Assembly (NCBI GenBank): GCA_004172865.1
Contig: SEBV01000010.1
Span: 186,001-250,000 of the forward strand
Direction of reading: 5' to 3'
DNA: 64,000 nucleotides
DNA from: Gammaproteobacteria bacterium
Lineage (GTDB): Bacteria; Pseudomonadota; Gammaproteobacteria; Pseudomonadales; Cellvibrionaceae
The position numbers and the translations under genes were made by a program. The stretch's first letter is position 1. Every line of letters begins with the position of its first letter. Positions 17,269 to 27,384 of this stretch are shown piece by piece. The notes beneath the pieces were generated by a model. The model was not told the origin of the DNA. It saw only the letters and a program-made list of their open reading frames with translations, and ran no database searches.

Positions 17269-18348
17269 TTATTTCGCTTTGCGTAAATCATAGCCTTCAA
17301 CCATGCGACTGATTTCTTCTGGAGACATTTTTGAGGCACTCGATGCGCTACTACTTGTAGCTGTTGCTACGTCAGTTTTTTTTGCATCTGCTGAAACAGT
17401 TTCAGCATTTGTTTTTTCGGTGGCCTTACGAGTTTCCTCTTCCTTCTTCATAAATTCTTTATGTGCGGCTTCGTCTTCGAGACGCACAGTTACGCGTCGA
17501 TTTTGGGCGCGGCCAGCGTCAGTTTTATTACTGGCAATTAAAAATTTATCAGCGTGCCAGCGAGTTGTGATTTTATCTGCTGAAATACCTTGCTCGGTCA
17601 AATAGCCCGACACCCACTCCGCCGCTTGTTTGGAAGCAGATTCGCGTGCATCAGCAAGACCCGAATCGTCGCTGTGGCCATCTACAAACACCCCCACTAC
17701 TTTTGGGTCAGCTTTAACGTAACGGGCGACCTTTTGTAACTCGGTTTTGTTGGTCGAAGTTAATCCGGTAGCTTTTTCAGGATAATTAATAAAGGTTCGC
17801 GCAACCTGCGCAAAACTGTAGGGAATAATATCGGCAACGCATTTTTGATAGGTTTTGTAACCCGTCGCAAAATTTTTCGCGCTTAAGACCACGCGCATAA
17901 CCGATGAACTTGACGATGTACTAGCCACGGCCTGCGACGAATACATAACATTTACGCCCGCCGTTAATTGCGCTACCAAAGGTGCAATTTCCGCCGAGCT
18001 GAGATTGATAGGCTGATTGCCTGATGTAGCAGTTACAGACCCGAGCGCGACGGGCATAAGATCGCTGCGCCATTGTGGTGGTAAGGTTTCAATCGTGGCC
18101 TTGCCAGCAGGGAATACAGCTTTGCCCTGCGATTCCAGATTCAATGTCTCCGCACCACCTGCCTTGCGTGCGAAAACCGCTTTGCCAAAACCCGGAATTG
18201 TGTGGGTTAGGCTGCACGCAAAAGGCGACGAAGTGACTTTCCATTCAGAAGTCGTGAGATCTGCGCTATACATTTGCGCGTGCGCAGCACTCGCCGAAAA
18301 GGCAGCAAAAGCTAAAACCACTCGATAAATACGAACACATGAAACCAT
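17269..18348 (-). CDS. motY: Sodium-type flagellar motor protein MotY (PG-binding OmpA domain) with C-terminal extension
   Basis: MotY forms the T-ring around the polar flagellar motor and helps stators assemble. After a signal peptide ending SAAHA, the MotY N-terminal domain is recognisable (MYSADLTTSEWKVTSSPFACSLTHTIPGFG), then an OmpA-like peptidoglycan-binding domain (VFVDGHSDDSG...ARESASKQAAEWV...NRRVTVRLE). About 65 residues rich in Lys, Glu, Thr, Ala and Ser follow the OmpA domain, longer than in MotY proteins I know (about 290 residues). The divergent pyrC-rnt neighbours match the P. aeruginosa motY-pyrC-rnt locus, which supports the call. Confidence 0.85.
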   Translation of the reverse strand: MVSCVRIYRVVLAFAAFSASAAHAQMYSADLTTSEWKVTSSPFACSLTHTIPGFGKAVFARKAGGAETLNLESQGKAVFPAGKATIETLPPQWRSDLMPVALGSVTATSGNQPINLSSAEIAPLVAQLTAGVNVMYSSQAVASTSSSSSVMRVVLSAKNFATGYKTYQKCVADIIPYSFAQVARTFINYPEKATGLTSTNKTELQKVARYVKADPKVVGVFVDGHSDDSGLADARESASKQAAEWVSGYLTEQGISADKITTRWHADKFLIASNKTDAGRAQNRRVTVRLEDEAAHKEFMKKEEETRKATEKTNAETVSADAKKTDVATATSSSASSASKMSPEEISRMVEGYDLRKAK

Positions 18349-18503
18349 TACTCAAACCTATGCTGCCGACAATCGTGAGCCAAGCCTCACGCGCAGGATT
18401 AGTATAGACAAGCAATCCCGCCAGCTCGTAAAACTTGTAGCTGCGCCTCAAGCCCAGTTTTGGTAGTATGCAAAACGTTTTTGAATTGAAGAGAAAGTCG
18501 TTC

Positions 18504-19553
18504 ATGTCGCAGTCCGCATCGCCGCAGCAAATCACCCTTACCCGCCCCGATGATTGGCATATTCACTTGCGCGATGGCGCAGCGCTGAACCGCACCGTAG
18601 GCGACGCTGCTGCGCAATTTGCCCGCGCCATCGTTATGCCTAACCTTGTTCCGCCAGTGATGAATACGGAGCAGGCGATGGGTTATAAAGAACGTATTCT
18701 GGCGGCGCGCCCTACCGGCAATCAGTTTGAGCCCTTAATGGTGCTTTATCTCACTGACAGCACTGACCCGGCAGAAATTGCTAAAGCGAAAGCCGCTGGC
18801 GTTACTGCGTGCAAATTGTATCCCGCCGGTGCGACGACCAATTCAGCGTCGGGTGTGACTGATCTCACCAAGATTTATCCTGTACTCGAAGCCATGCAAA
18901 AAGTCGGCATGCCATTTTTGCTGCATGGCGAAGTTACTGATTCGGCGATTGATATTTTTGACCGTGAAAAAGCTTTTCTGGATCGTACCTTCAGTCAATT
19001 GGTAAAGACTTTCCCCGCGCTCAAGATGGTGCTTGAACACATTACCACCAGCGATGCAGCCGAGTTTGTAAACGCAGCGCCTGCCAATGTTGCGGCCACG
19101 ATTACCGCGCATCACTTACTCTACAATCGCAACCATATGCTTGCCGGTGCGATTCGCCCACATTTCTATTGCTTGCCCATTTTGAAGCGCAATACCCATC
19201 AGGCTGCGTTAATAAAAGCGGCGACTAGCGGCAATTCAAAATTCTTTTTGGGTACAGATTCTGCACCCCACGCCAAAGACAAAAAAGAAGCCGCGTGCGG
19301 TTGCGCTGGAAGCTACACTGCCTATGCAGCAATTGAACTTTATGCGGAAGCCTTTGAAGATGCCGGAGCGCTGGATAAGCTCGAAGGTTTTGCCAGCCAC
19401 TTCGGCGCAGATTTTTATCAACTGCCACGCAACACCGACACCATTACTTTGGTTAAAACTGACTGGCAAGCTCCCAACAGTCTGGAATTTGCAGGTACTG
19501 ATTTGGTCCCACTGCGCGCGGGTGAAACGCTGCGCTGGCAACTGCAAAAATAG
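18504..19553 (+). CDS. pyrC: Dihydroorotase PyrC
   Basis: Interconverts carbamoyl-aspartate and dihydroorotate in pyrimidine synthesis. I start at ATG 18504, preceded by GAGAAAG, rather than at 18468; this gives 349 residues, the length of class II PyrC enzymes (E. coli 348). The metal site motif DWHIHLRDG lies near the start, the lysine that becomes carboxylated is in [13 protein letters not shown], and metal histidines are in LLHGE and LEHITT; the catalytic aspartate is in GTDSAPH. It is divergent from motY and followed 78 bases later by rnt. Confidence 0.96.
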   Translation: MSQSASPQQITLTRPDDWHIHLRDGAALNRTVGDAAAQFARAIVMPNLVPPVMNTEQAMGYKERILAARPTGNQFEPLMVLYLTDSTDPAEIAKAKAAGVTACKLYPAGATTNSASGVTDLTKIYPVLEAMQKVGMPFLLHGEVTDSAIDIFDREKAFLDRTFSQLVKTFPALKMVLEHITTSDAAEFVNAAPANVAATITAHHLLYNRNHMLAGAIRPHFYCLPILKRNTHQAALIKAATSGNSKFFLGTDSAPHAKDKKEAACGCAGSYTAYAAIELYAEAFEDAGALDKLEGFASHFGADFYQLPRNTDTITLVKTDWQAPNSLEFAGTDLVPLRAGETLRWQLQK

Positions 19554-19631
19554 TATTGCAAAAATAGCGACGAACTTTTTGTCAGCTCATGACAATTTTG
19601 TATTAAGAAAATTTCTGTATTAAGGCATTCT

Positions 19632-20306
19632 GTGAATCCTCCTGAAAATCAAAAAGATCCATCGTCACTTTTAGCCCAGCGCTTTCGCGGCTTTTTGCCG
19701 GTGATTATTGATGTAGAAACCGGTGGGTTTAATCCCTTCACCGACGCATTGCTGGAAATTGCTGCAGTGACTGTGCGGATTGATGAGAACGGCGTTCTGC
19801 ATCGCCACGAAACTTTTTCGTTTCATATAGATCCGTTTGAAGGTTCAAACATCGAACAAGCAGCCCTGGATTTCACCGGCATAGATCTGGACAGCCCCGA
19901 CCGTATGGCTGAACCCGAATTAATGGCGCTCACCGATATGCTGCAAGCAGTACGTCGCTCCGTAAAAGAAAACGGCTGCACGCGCGCCATAGTCGTTGGC
20001 CACAATGCACATTTTGATTTAAATTTTTTAAACGCGGTAATTGAACGCTGCGATATCAAACGCAATCCATTCCATCCATTCAGCGTGTTTGATACAGCCA
20101 CTTTGGCAGGCCTTGCTTTCGGCCAAACTGTATTAGCCAAAGCTTGTCGCTGCGCAGGATTGGAATTTAGCAACAGCTCAGCTCATTCCGCTGCTTATGA
20201 TGCAGAAAAAACCGCAGATTTATTTTGTTTTATCGTCAACAGATGGAAAGAATGTGGCGGCTGGCCAATTGCGGCTGCTTGTCAGGAAGATGAAGAAGCG
20301 GAATAA
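19632..20306 (+). CDS. rnt: Ribonuclease T (3'-5' exoribonuclease, tRNA end turnover)
   Basis: Trims the 3' CCA end of tRNAs and matures 5S and 23S rRNA ends. The start codon is GTG. The DEDD exonuclease motifs are complete: IIDVETGGF (D27, E29), GHNAHFDLNFLN and AHSAAYDAEKTADLF. The 224-residue length fits the family (E. coli 215). Downstream of pyrC as in Pseudomonas, possibly co-transcribed with it. Confidence 0.95.
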   Translation: MNPPENQKDPSSLLAQRFRGFLPVIIDVETGGFNPFTDALLEIAAVTVRIDENGVLHRHETFSFHIDPFEGSNIEQAALDFTGIDLDSPDRMAEPELMALTDMLQAVRRSVKENGCTRAIVVGHNAHFDLNFLNAVIERCDIKRNPFHPFSVFDTATLAGLAFGQTVLAKACRCAGLEFSNSSAHSAAYDAEKTADLFCFIVNRWKECGGWPIAAACQEDEEAE

Positions 20307-20382
20307 TAATTATTGGAGAGTAGTTATTCTCAGCTAGTCGTTTTACTTGTAGGAAGTAGCTTGCCTCTGTAATTACACAGTA

Positions 20383-20676
20383 ATGGAGTTTTACATGGAA
20401 TACGTAATGATTTTTACCGTTCCTATTTTTTCCTTGCTGTTTTCTCGAAAAATAAAAAATATTATTCTTAGAAACTTGTCTGTCGCAGCCATAAACCTCG
20501 TGGTCAGTTACATATTATATTGGTCACTATATTGGATAAATAAGTCTGACAAAGCCGAATACGATTCCTTTGAGATTGCAGGTATTGGAATTTTTTATTT
20601 ACAACTGATGTTAATTTGCTTGCTCTACTACCTAATTTATAAACTTACAATTTGGTGGATTTATAAGCCAAAGTAG
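20383..20676 (+). CDS. Small hypothetical membrane protein
   Basis: A 97-residue ORF that I do not recognise. It has three probable membrane segments (about residues 5-20, 28-52 and 65-90), a basic loop RKIKNIILR after the first, and an aromatic-rich C-terminus ending IWWIYKPK. A second in-frame ATG lies four codons in, at 20395. Base composition is more AT-rich than the genes around it. Its reading frame is not a shadow of any other gene. No neighbour suggests a role. Confidence 0.55.
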   Translation: MEFYMEYVMIFTVPIFSLLFSRKIKNIILRNLSVAAINLVVSYILYWSLYWINKSDKAEYDSFEIAGIGIFYLQLMLICLLYYLIYKLTIWWIYKPK

Positions 20677-20746
20677 ACCAAGCACACATTTTCCTATCAT
20701 TAATTTTTATCTTGTTACTTAGTCCGAAACTGCTCAGCCTACATAA

Positions 20747-21220
20747 TCAACCTATTTTTATTTCAGGCAATATCGGAATTTCCAAAATTTGTTTTTCGCT
20801 TGGCGCAATCACTTCTGCTACACCTTTCGCAATTAATTTCCCATCTTGATTTTTTGCTTCGCAATCCAACACAACCAGTTTTAGACGTTCTTTAATTTCA
20901 CTAATTGTTAGTGTTACAGTGACAGTGTCGCCCACTTTTACCGGATTTTTAAACGTCAGTGTTTGACCACGATAGATAGAGCCTGGCCCAGGTAATTGGG
21001 TTGCTATTGCTGCGGAAATCAACGCGCCTGTCCACATACCGTGAGCGATTGGTTCGCCGAACACCGTAGTCGCTGCATAAGTTTTATCGAGATGCACAGG
21101 ATTGAGATCACCGGAACAAGCGGCAAATAAAAGGATATCTTTTTCAGTGAGCGTTTTGCTGTAAGTTTTTGAAAGCCCGACTGATAATTCTGCGATGGGG
21201 AAATTTTCAAGATTTGCCAT
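20747..21220 (-). CDS. MaoC-like (R)-specific enoyl-CoA hydratase
   Basis: A 157-residue hot-dog-fold hydratase that adds water to trans-2-enoyl-CoA, giving (R)-3-hydroxyacyl-CoA. The catalytic Asp/His pair is D38 and H43 in CSGDLNPVHLDKTYA, with the same spacing as D31/H36 of Aeromonas PhaJ, followed by IAHGMWTGALIS. PhaJ-type enzymes supply monomers for polyhydroxyalkanoate, but no pha gene is visible here, so that role is inference. It is separated from the upstream lipoprotein gene by a terminator, hence has its own promoter. Confidence 0.88.
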   Translation of the reverse strand: MANLENFPIAELSVGLSKTYSKTLTEKDILLFAACSGDLNPVHLDKTYAATTVFGEPIAHGMWTGALISAAIATQLPGPGSIYRGQTLTFKNPVKVGDTVTVTLTISEIKERLKLVVLDCEAKNQDGKLIAKGVAEVIAPSEKQILEIPILPEIKIG

Positions 21221-21264
21221 GATTGTGCCTTGATAATAAATGTGCGCGCAGTATACCTAAAACG

Positions 21265-21292
21265 ACAAAGCCGAGCATAGGCTCGGCTTTGT
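21265..21292 (-). terminator. Intrinsic terminator of the lipoprotein gene
   Basis: ACAAAGCCGAGC and GCTCGGCTTTGT form a perfect 12-bp stem with a 4-base loop, 15 bases after the lipoprotein stop on the minus strand. The T-run after the stem is broken (TTTGTCGTTTT), so efficiency is uncertain. Confidence 0.8.
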
Positions 21293-21307
21293 TTCAAAAC
21301 TTAGCAT

Positions 21308-21973
21308 TTATTTTTTAGAAACGCTTTCCAATTCTTTAGCAAAATAATTCAGCCAAAAATCAAAGGCTAATTTAATTTGGATATTGTTTTGCACGCGCGT
21401 ATTTTTTTCCCAGATTCGCCCCAAGTCATGTTCATCGCTCGTCACCAGCAACAACTTGTTTGACGTTGAATCGTAGAGTTCAAATACTATAGTTACGCGA
21501 CCAAAACCCTCGCTATAAACATCCATAATATTCGGACGGCCTTTAAAATCATCCTTTGAGGCGAGCGGTGCAATTTCGGTAATCTTTGCTTTTAACAACA
21601 ACGTATCCGAACCTGCTGCAGTTGCGGCGGTGTATTTCCCATCATCAAATAAAAACTCTTTGGCGGATTCTGTGTATTTAGCCTGGTAATAGGCTATGTC
21701 ATCTTTATTGAGTTCCCATGGAGTATTAAATCCAATTTTTGACGTGGGCTGAATAATTTTTGTCGTAGACAAGTCGAGTTCGGTCAACACTATTTTTTTG
21801 TATTGCCCCAAATTTGCGTGCGGCAAAACAAAGGTTGTATCTAATTTTGGTTTCGCAACAGCCACCAACCCAGCTTGTTCGGCTTGAGTCTGGGCAAGTT
21901 TTTCGTGGGGCTTTGCAATGCCACAAGCGCTTAGGCTAACAACAAGCATTGCAGCGAGAATTTTACAGCGCAT
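21308..21973 (-). CDS. Lipoprotein, DUF3313-like
   Basis: A 221-residue predicted lipoprotein: the signal sequence MRCKILAAMLVVSLSACG has a good lipobox (LSAC) with the lipidated cysteine at residue 17. The body resembles DUF3313 proteins (YKKIVLTELDLS... a SDTLLLKAKITEI segment and FELYDSTSNKLLLV), an envelope family without assigned function. No Lol-avoidance Asp follows the cysteine (residue +2 is Gly), so outer-membrane sorting is likely. It forms a single transcription unit with its own terminator. Confidence 0.72.
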   Translation of the reverse strand: MRCKILAAMLVVSLSACGIAKPHEKLAQTQAEQAGLVAVAKPKLDTTFVLPHANLGQYKKIVLTELDLSTTKIIQPTSKIGFNTPWELNKDDIAYYQAKYTESAKEFLFDDGKYTAATAAGSDTLLLKAKITEIAPLASKDDFKGRPNIMDVYSEGFGRVTIVFELYDSTSNKLLLVTSDEHDLGRIWEKNTRVQNNIQIKLAFDFWLNYFAKELESVSKK

Positions 21974-22356
21974 GATTATTTCCTCTAGAGACTTTCAATA
22001 CTTCAATGGGATTCTCACTAATTCAACAAGCATTCGATAATTATAAAACTACATTAACCTGACTATCTATTTCCGACACTGTGCGTTTTCCGACATCGCC
22101 CATCTTTAGATAGATGTTCAGTCTAGACTAACAGCTTAATAGAGTAGTTTTTGTTAAAGATTGTTCCCGACTAAAAGCTATCTTACAAATTTATACTCCT
22201 TCGACAAGTTTAACGATCACTGATATTTGTTTATATAAGTAAATACGCTTTAGGTATCAAAGAATCTAAACGTTGCTGGCAGATCAAATTGCATTTTAAA
22301 AAAGCTGACTATAATCAAATTACCAAGGGGAAATACCTTGGTGCAAACTCCGTGAA
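21974..22356. other. Intergenic region between divergent lipoprotein and tonB genes
   Basis: About 380 AT-rich bases containing no ORF that I can support. It should carry the two divergent promoters. The only clear structure is the ACCAAGG/CCTTGGT inverted repeat at 22322-22342, annotated separately. Confidence 0.4.
22322..22342 (+). promoter_or_regulatory. Inverted repeat before the tonB reading frame
   Basis: ACCAAGG and CCTTGGT form a perfect 7-bp stem around a 7-base loop, ending 14 bases before the first in-frame ATG of tonB. It could be a leader hairpin or an operator. If translation starts at the later ATG (22450), it lies well inside the leader. Confidence 0.35.
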
Positions 22357-23061
22357 ATGGTAGAAACAACTACCGCAGTACTGGATAGTTTGTTTCATAA
22401 AAATACCATTTCTTTAGCAGGTCAAACTCACAAAGATGGTAATAAAAATATGTCCTATCATGTTCAGCAAAATACCCAGCAACGATCCCTCGGAATTTTT
22501 ATTGTTATTGCATTCCATTTGCTATTAATTTGGGGACTCGCAAATGGGCTTGGAGGTAGAATTGGCGAAATACTAATGCCGAAAGATATCACCATTACAC
22601 CGCAACAGAAAAAAGTTACGCCTAAAGAGCAAGTTACACCTGACGATGTTGTTGTCAAACCTAAAGACCTTACTACCACACCACCTATAGACACACCATT
22701 TACATTTGAAACAGACCCTGTCATTGATCACACCGGCAACGGAACTGGCGATCCAATCATACAAACTACTCAAAGCATTTCAAAACCCAGAATCATTAAG
22801 GCAACTAAACCTGATTACCCCACGGCAGCTTCTCGTATGGGTGAAGAAGGTGTAACGGGCTTGAGCCTTTTTATTACTGTCGATGGTCGTGTTGCGGAAG
22901 CGAAGGTGTTTTCTTCCAGCGGATCAAGCCGTTTGGATGACGCTGCAATAAAACATGCATTACGTAGTTGGGCGTTTACGCCGTGTATGGAGGGTGAAAA
23001 AGCTGTGGCTTGCTGGCATCAAACCAAATTAGTGTGGCGATTAGAGGATGCGAAACGTTAA
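22357..23061 (+). CDS. Energy transducer TonB
   Basis: Links the proton-motive force to outer-membrane receptors. The 234-residue frame has one membrane anchor (SLGIFIVIAFHLLLIWGLANG), a periplasmic Pro/Thr/Lys-rich spacer, and a TonB C-terminal domain from about residue 145 (KPDYPTAASRMGEEGVTGLSLFITVDGR ... LRSWAFTP) that ends with two cysteines, in TPCMEG and VACWHQ, likely to form a disulfide. An alternative start at 22450 (MSYHVQQNTQQ) removes 31 uncharged residues and puts the anchor near the N-terminus, as in most TonB proteins; I consider it at least as likely. No exbB/exbD is adjacent. It could serve the TonB receptor 13 kb away, but nothing here shows this. Confidence 0.85.
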   Translation: MVETTTAVLDSLFHKNTISLAGQTHKDGNKNMSYHVQQNTQQRSLGIFIVIAFHLLLIWGLANGLGGRIGEILMPKDITITPQQKKVTPKEQVTPDDVVVKPKDLTTTPPIDTPFTFETDPVIDHTGNGTGDPIIQTTQSISKPRIIKATKPDYPTAASRMGEEGVTGLSLFITVDGRVAEAKVFSSSGSSRLDDAAIKHALRSWAFTPCMEGEKAVACWHQTKLVWRLEDAKR

Positions 23062-23110
23062 TTAAAATCTAGTGATAATTTAAAAATTAAACTGGAAAAC
23101 AACCGCTAAA

Positions 23111-23145
23111 AATAATAAAGGAGGCCAAGCCTCCTTTATTATTTT
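23111..23145. terminator. Bidirectional terminator between tonB and purL
   Basis: AATAATAAAGGAGGC and GCCTCCTTTATTATT form a perfect 15-bp stem with a CAA loop, A-rich on one side and T-rich on the other, between the convergent tonB and purL stops. Confidence 0.88.
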
Positions 23146-23162
23146 GTACACAAATAAATTAA

Positions 23163-26100
23163 TTAGCCTACAAACACGCGCGCATTTCTAAACAAACGTA
23201 ACCATGCACCGTCATCTTTCCAATCGTCTGGATGCCATGAATTGCTCACTGCACGAAATACACGTTCAGGGTGCGGCATCATGATTGTGGCACGGCCATC
23301 TTTGCTGCTCACGCTGGTAATACCCAGTGGCGAGCTGTTTGGGTTGGCAGGATAAGTTTCAGTTGCATTGAGATTGTTGTCGATAAAACGCAATGCAACA
23401 GTGCCGCTTTCATTACAGATTTTTAACGCATCAGCATTCGCAAACTCGGCGTAACCTTCACCGTGCGCAACAGCAACAGGCATATGCGAACCGGCCATGC
23501 CCTTGAATAATACTGAAGACGACTCCTGTACTTGAACCAAACTTACACGCGCTTCAAATTGCTCGGAAAGATTGCGCACAAAACGCGGCCAATGATCTGC
23601 ACCGGGAATTAAATTTTTCAAATTCGACATCATTTGGCAACCGTTACAAATACCTAGACTAAAAGTATCTTCGCGGTGGAAAAATGCTTCGAACTCATCG
23701 CGCACTTTGTTGTTAAACAAAATTGTTTTTGACCAACCTTCGCCTGCGCCTAATACGTCGCCGTAAGAAAAACCGCCGCACGCAACTATGCCTTTGAAGG
23801 CGTCGAGTGAGACTCGACCAGACAACAAATCGCTCATGTGAACGTCAACAGCTTTGAATCCAGCGCGATCAAATGCCGCCGCCATTTCTACGTGACCGTT
23901 TACGCCTTGCTCACGCAATACCGCAATAGAAGGACGAACGCCAGTGTTGATAAATGGTGCTGCGATATTGTCGTTGATGTCGTAGGAAAGTTTTACGCTC
24001 AAACCCGGATCAGATTTTAAGATGCCTTCAAATTCAGATTTCGCGCACGCTGGGTTATCGCGCATGGCTTGAATGCGGTAACTGGTTTCAGACCAAAGGC
24101 TTTGCAGTACAGCGCGTGATTGATCAAATAATTGATTGCCGTTTTGCGTAATCCGAAGTGTGTCTTCATCGTTCAATTGGCCGATCACTTTTGCGTGAGT
24201 TACGCCTGCGGCAAAAAAGCGAGTCAATAGAGTTTCAGTTTTATCGCGCGCAACTTGCAGGACTGCGCCCGCTTCTTCGCTAAATAAAATGGCGAGTACA
24301 TCTTCACCCAAACAATCCAGATGAATATCTACACCTGTGTGCCCGGCAAAAGCCATCTCGGCAACCGTTGCAAACAAACCACCATCGCTACGGTCGTGAT
24401 ACGCAATAATGTCGCCTTGGGCAATGCTTACCTGCACGACATTAAAGAAACCTTTGAGCTGTGCGCCGGAATCCAAATCGGCAGGGACATCGCCCATTTG
24501 GTTGTAAACTTGCGCGAGAATCGAACCGCCTAAACGATTTTTGCCATTGCCAAGGTCAACCAGAATTAAATCGGTTGCGCCTTTATCGGTACGCAATTGT
24601 GGAGTCAAGGTTTGGCGAACATCTATCACCGGAGCGAACGCAGAAATCACCAAAGAAAGAGGCGCGGTAACTGCTTTCGCTTTGCCGTTTTCCTCCCATG
24701 CAGTACGCATGGACATGGAGTCTTTGCCGACCGGAATCGTGATGCCTAACTCAGGGCACAATTCCATACCCACCGCTTGCACGGTGCGATACATTTTTTC
24801 GTCTTCGCCTTTATAACCTGCAGCGCACATCCAGTTGGCCGACAGTTTTACGTCGGATAACTTTTCGATACGAGTCGCCGCGATATTGGTAATCGCCTCT
24901 GCAATTGCCATACGGCCAGACGCCGGGCCATCTAACAACGCAAGCGGAGTACGCTCGCCCATGCTCATGGCTTCGCCTTTGATGCTGTCGTAACTTACTG
25001 TGGTAACCGCAACGTCAGCAACTGGAACTTGCCATGGACCAACCATCTGATCGCGCGCAACCATACCCGTTACTGAACGGTCACCGATGGTGATCAGAAA
25101 GCTTTTGCTGGCAACGGCTGGGTGCTTGAGCACACGCTCGGCAGCATCGTTGATATTGATATCTTCCGTAGAAAAATGGCTTATCGCTGGTTTGTGAGAT
25201 TCAGCAGTGCGATGCATTTTCGGCGGCTTGCCAAACAAAACTGACATCGGCAAATCGACTGGTTTTGCATCGAAATGTTTGTCGTTTACTAACAAATGTT
25301 TCTCGTCAGTAGCCTCACCAACGACCGCATAAGGGCAGCGCTCGCGCTTACAAATGGCTTCAAAACGCGCCAAATCTTCAGGGTTAATCGCCAACACATA
25401 ACGCTCTTGGGATTCATTACACCAAATCGCCAGTGGACTCATGCTCACTTCATCGTTAGGCACATTGCGCAATTCAAACTTGCCGCCGGTGCCGCCGTCC
25501 TTCACCAATTCCGGGAACGCATTGGACAAACCGCCTGCGCCTACGTCGTGAATAAAGGCAATAGGATTTTTCTCGCCCTGCTGCCAGCAGCTATCAATAA
25601 CTTCCTGACAACGACGCTCCATTTCCGGGTTTTGACGTTGCACTGAAGCGAAATCCAAATCTTCTGAGGACGAGCCGGAAGCCATGGACGAAGCCGCGCC
25701 GCCGCCCAAACCAATCAACATGGCCGGGCCGCCAAGCACGACTAATTTAGCGCCTGCGGTGAATGGCGTTTTAATAACGTGTTCGGCTTTGATATTCCCG
25801 TAACCGCCCGCCAACATAATCGGCTTGTGGTAACCGCGACGCTCACCGTCAAAGTCTTCTTCAAAGGTGCGGAAGTAACCGCAAATATTGGGGCGACCGA
25901 ATTCGTTGTTAAACGCAGCGCCGCCGAGTGGGCCGTCGATCATGATATCGAGCGCAGTCACAATGCGACCTGGCTTACCGTAATCCTGCTCCCAAGGCTG
26001 AATAAAATCGGGAATCTGCAAGTTGGAAACCGTAAAACCATTCAGACCAACTTTTGGCTTGGAACCACGGCCTACAGCGCCTTCATCGCGAATCTCACCA

Positions 26101-27035
26101 CCAGAACCTGTACCTGCGCCAGAGAATGGTGAAATGGCAGTTGGATGGTTGTGAGTCTCCACCTTCATTAATAGATGGATGGGTTCCTGGTTGTATTCGT
26201 AAGCTTTAGTTTCTGGATTGGGATAGAAACGGCCTGCTTCGTGACCAACCACAACGGCGGCGTTATCCGAATAAGCAGAAAGTACGTCTTCACCGCCAAC
26301 TTCATTGGTGTTACGGATCATCTTAAACAGGCTGCGCTCTTGCTCGACGCCATCGATAGTCCAGGAAGCATTGAAGATTTTGTGGCGGCAATGCTCGGAG
26401 TTGGCCTGCGCGAACATCATCAATTCCACGTCGACAGGATTGCGACCGAGGGTTTTGAATGCATCAACTAAATAATCGATTTCGTCGTCGGCCAGCGCCA
26501 AGCCTAAAGATTTGTTGGCGGCAACTAGCGCATCGCAGCCACCGCCCAGGATATCCACACTGGTTTGCGGCGCTGGCTCTTGCGAGCTGAAAATTTGTTC
26601 GGCTTGCTCAAGACTATCAAACACAATCTCAACCATACGGTCATGCAAGATGGCAGTAATTGCAGCGCGATCTTCAGTAGAAATCGCACCTTGAACATAA
26701 TAAGCAACGCCGCGTTCAACACGCTTAACAACATCAAGACCTGTGTTTTTAGCGATATCAGTCGCTTTGGAGGCCCACGGAGAAATGGTCCCCAAGCGAG
26801 GCACCACAAGGAAAAGCTCACCCTCGTGGCTCACTTCGCCTTCCACTTTCGGGCCGTAAGTTAAGAGTTGTTGTAACACATGGGCTTGCGCATCGTTTAA
26901 CGGGGCAGACACATTGGCAAAATGCACAAACTCAGAGGAAATCCCGGTCACGGCTGAAACGCGTTGTTGCACGGTGGTCAGCAGTTTTTGGGTACGGAAA
27001 CTAGAAAGAGCGGCGGCGCCACGCAGAATCAGCAT
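23163..27035 (-). CDS. purL: Phosphoribosylformylglycinamidine synthase PurL (large single-chain form)
   Basis: Converts FGAR, glutamine and ATP to FGAM in purine synthesis. The 1290-residue protein is the fused gammaproteobacterial form: an N-terminal PurS-like region, the two AIRS-type synthase halves ([41 protein letters not shown]), and a C-terminal glutamine amidotransferase with the nucleophile cysteine in [10 protein letters not shown] and the catalytic His/Glu in MPHPERVFR. Length matches E. coli PurL (1295). It stands alone, convergent with tonB and divergent from the cyclase gene. Confidence 0.98.
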   Translation of the reverse strand: MLILRGAAALSSFRTQKLLTTVQQRVSAVTGISSEFVHFANVSAPLNDAQAHVLQQLLTYGPKVEGEVSHEGELFLVVPRLGTISPWASKATDIAKNTGLDVVKRVERGVAYYVQGAISTEDRAAITAILHDRMVEIVFDSLEQAEQIFSSQEPAPQTSVDILGGGCDALVAANKSLGLALADDEIDYLVDAFKTLGRNPVDVELMMFAQANSEHCRHKIFNASWTIDGVEQERSLFKMIRNTNEVGGEDVLSAYSDNAAVVVGHEAGRFYPNPETKAYEYNQEPIHLLMKVETHNHPTAISPFSGAGTGSGGEIRDEGAVGRGSKPKVGLNGFTVSNLQIPDFIQPWEQDYGKPGRIVTALDIMIDGPLGGAAFNNEFGRPNICGYFRTFEEDFDGERRGYHKPIMLAGGYGNIKAEHVIKTPFTAGAKLVVLGGPAMLIGLGGGAASSMASGSSSEDLDFASVQRQNPEMERRCQEVIDSCWQQGEKNPIAFIHDVGAGGLSNAFPELVKDGGTGGKFELRNVPNDEVSMSPLAIWCNESQERYVLAINPEDLARFEAICKRERCPYAVVGEATDEKHLLVNDKHFDAKPVDLPMSVLFGKPPKMHRTAESHKPAISHFSTEDININDAAERVLKHPAVASKSFLITIGDRSVTGMVARDQMVGPWQVPVADVAVTTVSYDSIKGEAMSMGERTPLALLDGPASGRMAIAEAITNIAATRIEKLSDVKLSANWMCAAGYKGEDEKMYRTVQAVGMELCPELGITIPVGKDSMSMRTAWEENGKAKAVTAPLSLVISAFAPVIDVRQTLTPQLRTDKGATDLILVDLGNGKNRLGGSILAQVYNQMGDVPADLDSGAQLKGFFNVVQVSIAQGDIIAYHDRSDGGLFATVAEMAFAGHTGVDIHLDCLGEDVLAILFSEEAGAVLQVARDKTETLLTRFFAAGVTHAKVIGQLNDEDTLRITQNGNQLFDQSRAVLQSLWSETSYRIQAMRDNPACAKSEFEGILKSDPGLSVKLSYDINDNIAAPFINTGVRPSIAVLREQGVNGHVEMAAAFDRAGFKAVDVHMSDLLSGRVSLDAFKGIVACGGFSYGDVLGAGEGWSKTILFNNKVRDEFEAFFHREDTFSLGICNGCQMMSNLKNLIPGADHWPRFVRNLSEQFEARVSLVQVQESSSVLFKGMAGSHMPVAVAHGEGYAEFANADALKICNESGTVALRFIDNNLNATETYPANPNSSPLGITSVSSKDGRATIMMPHPERVFRAVSNSWHPDDWKDDGAWLRLFRNARVFVG

Positions 27036-27384
27036 AGTGATTTGAGCCTCAAGCGTCTGGGGTGTGAATTAAGGAGTGAAATAATGAGGCGCGCATTGTA
27101 CTGGATTTATCCGCTGGCAGGAATTCATATCACCTATATCAGCAGTAAAGATCGCCCTCTTTCTCCTAGCGGACTTTGGTTATTGAGAATTAACAGCCTT
27201 TGTCATTGAGACGATCCACCGAAAAATGAAGTTGCAAACCAAACAAGAATTGTCTGATTATCCTTATAGGATGCTTGTCATTTTACCTTAAGGCTTTAAG
27301 ATGTTGAGCTTCCGACTAAAAGGGTATCCGGCGTTGTGCGGTGGTTGTTCTCAACCTGCAAGGCGATGGTTCAACAGGTAGAGA
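27036..27384. other. Intergenic region between divergent purL and the diguanylate cyclase gene
   Basis: About 350 bases without a supported gene. A short hairpin GGTTG-TTCT-CAACC at 27343-27356 lies 28 bases before the cyclase start, next to an AGGTAGAG ribosome-binding site. I see no purine riboswitch or clear PurR box by eye. Confidence 0.35.
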
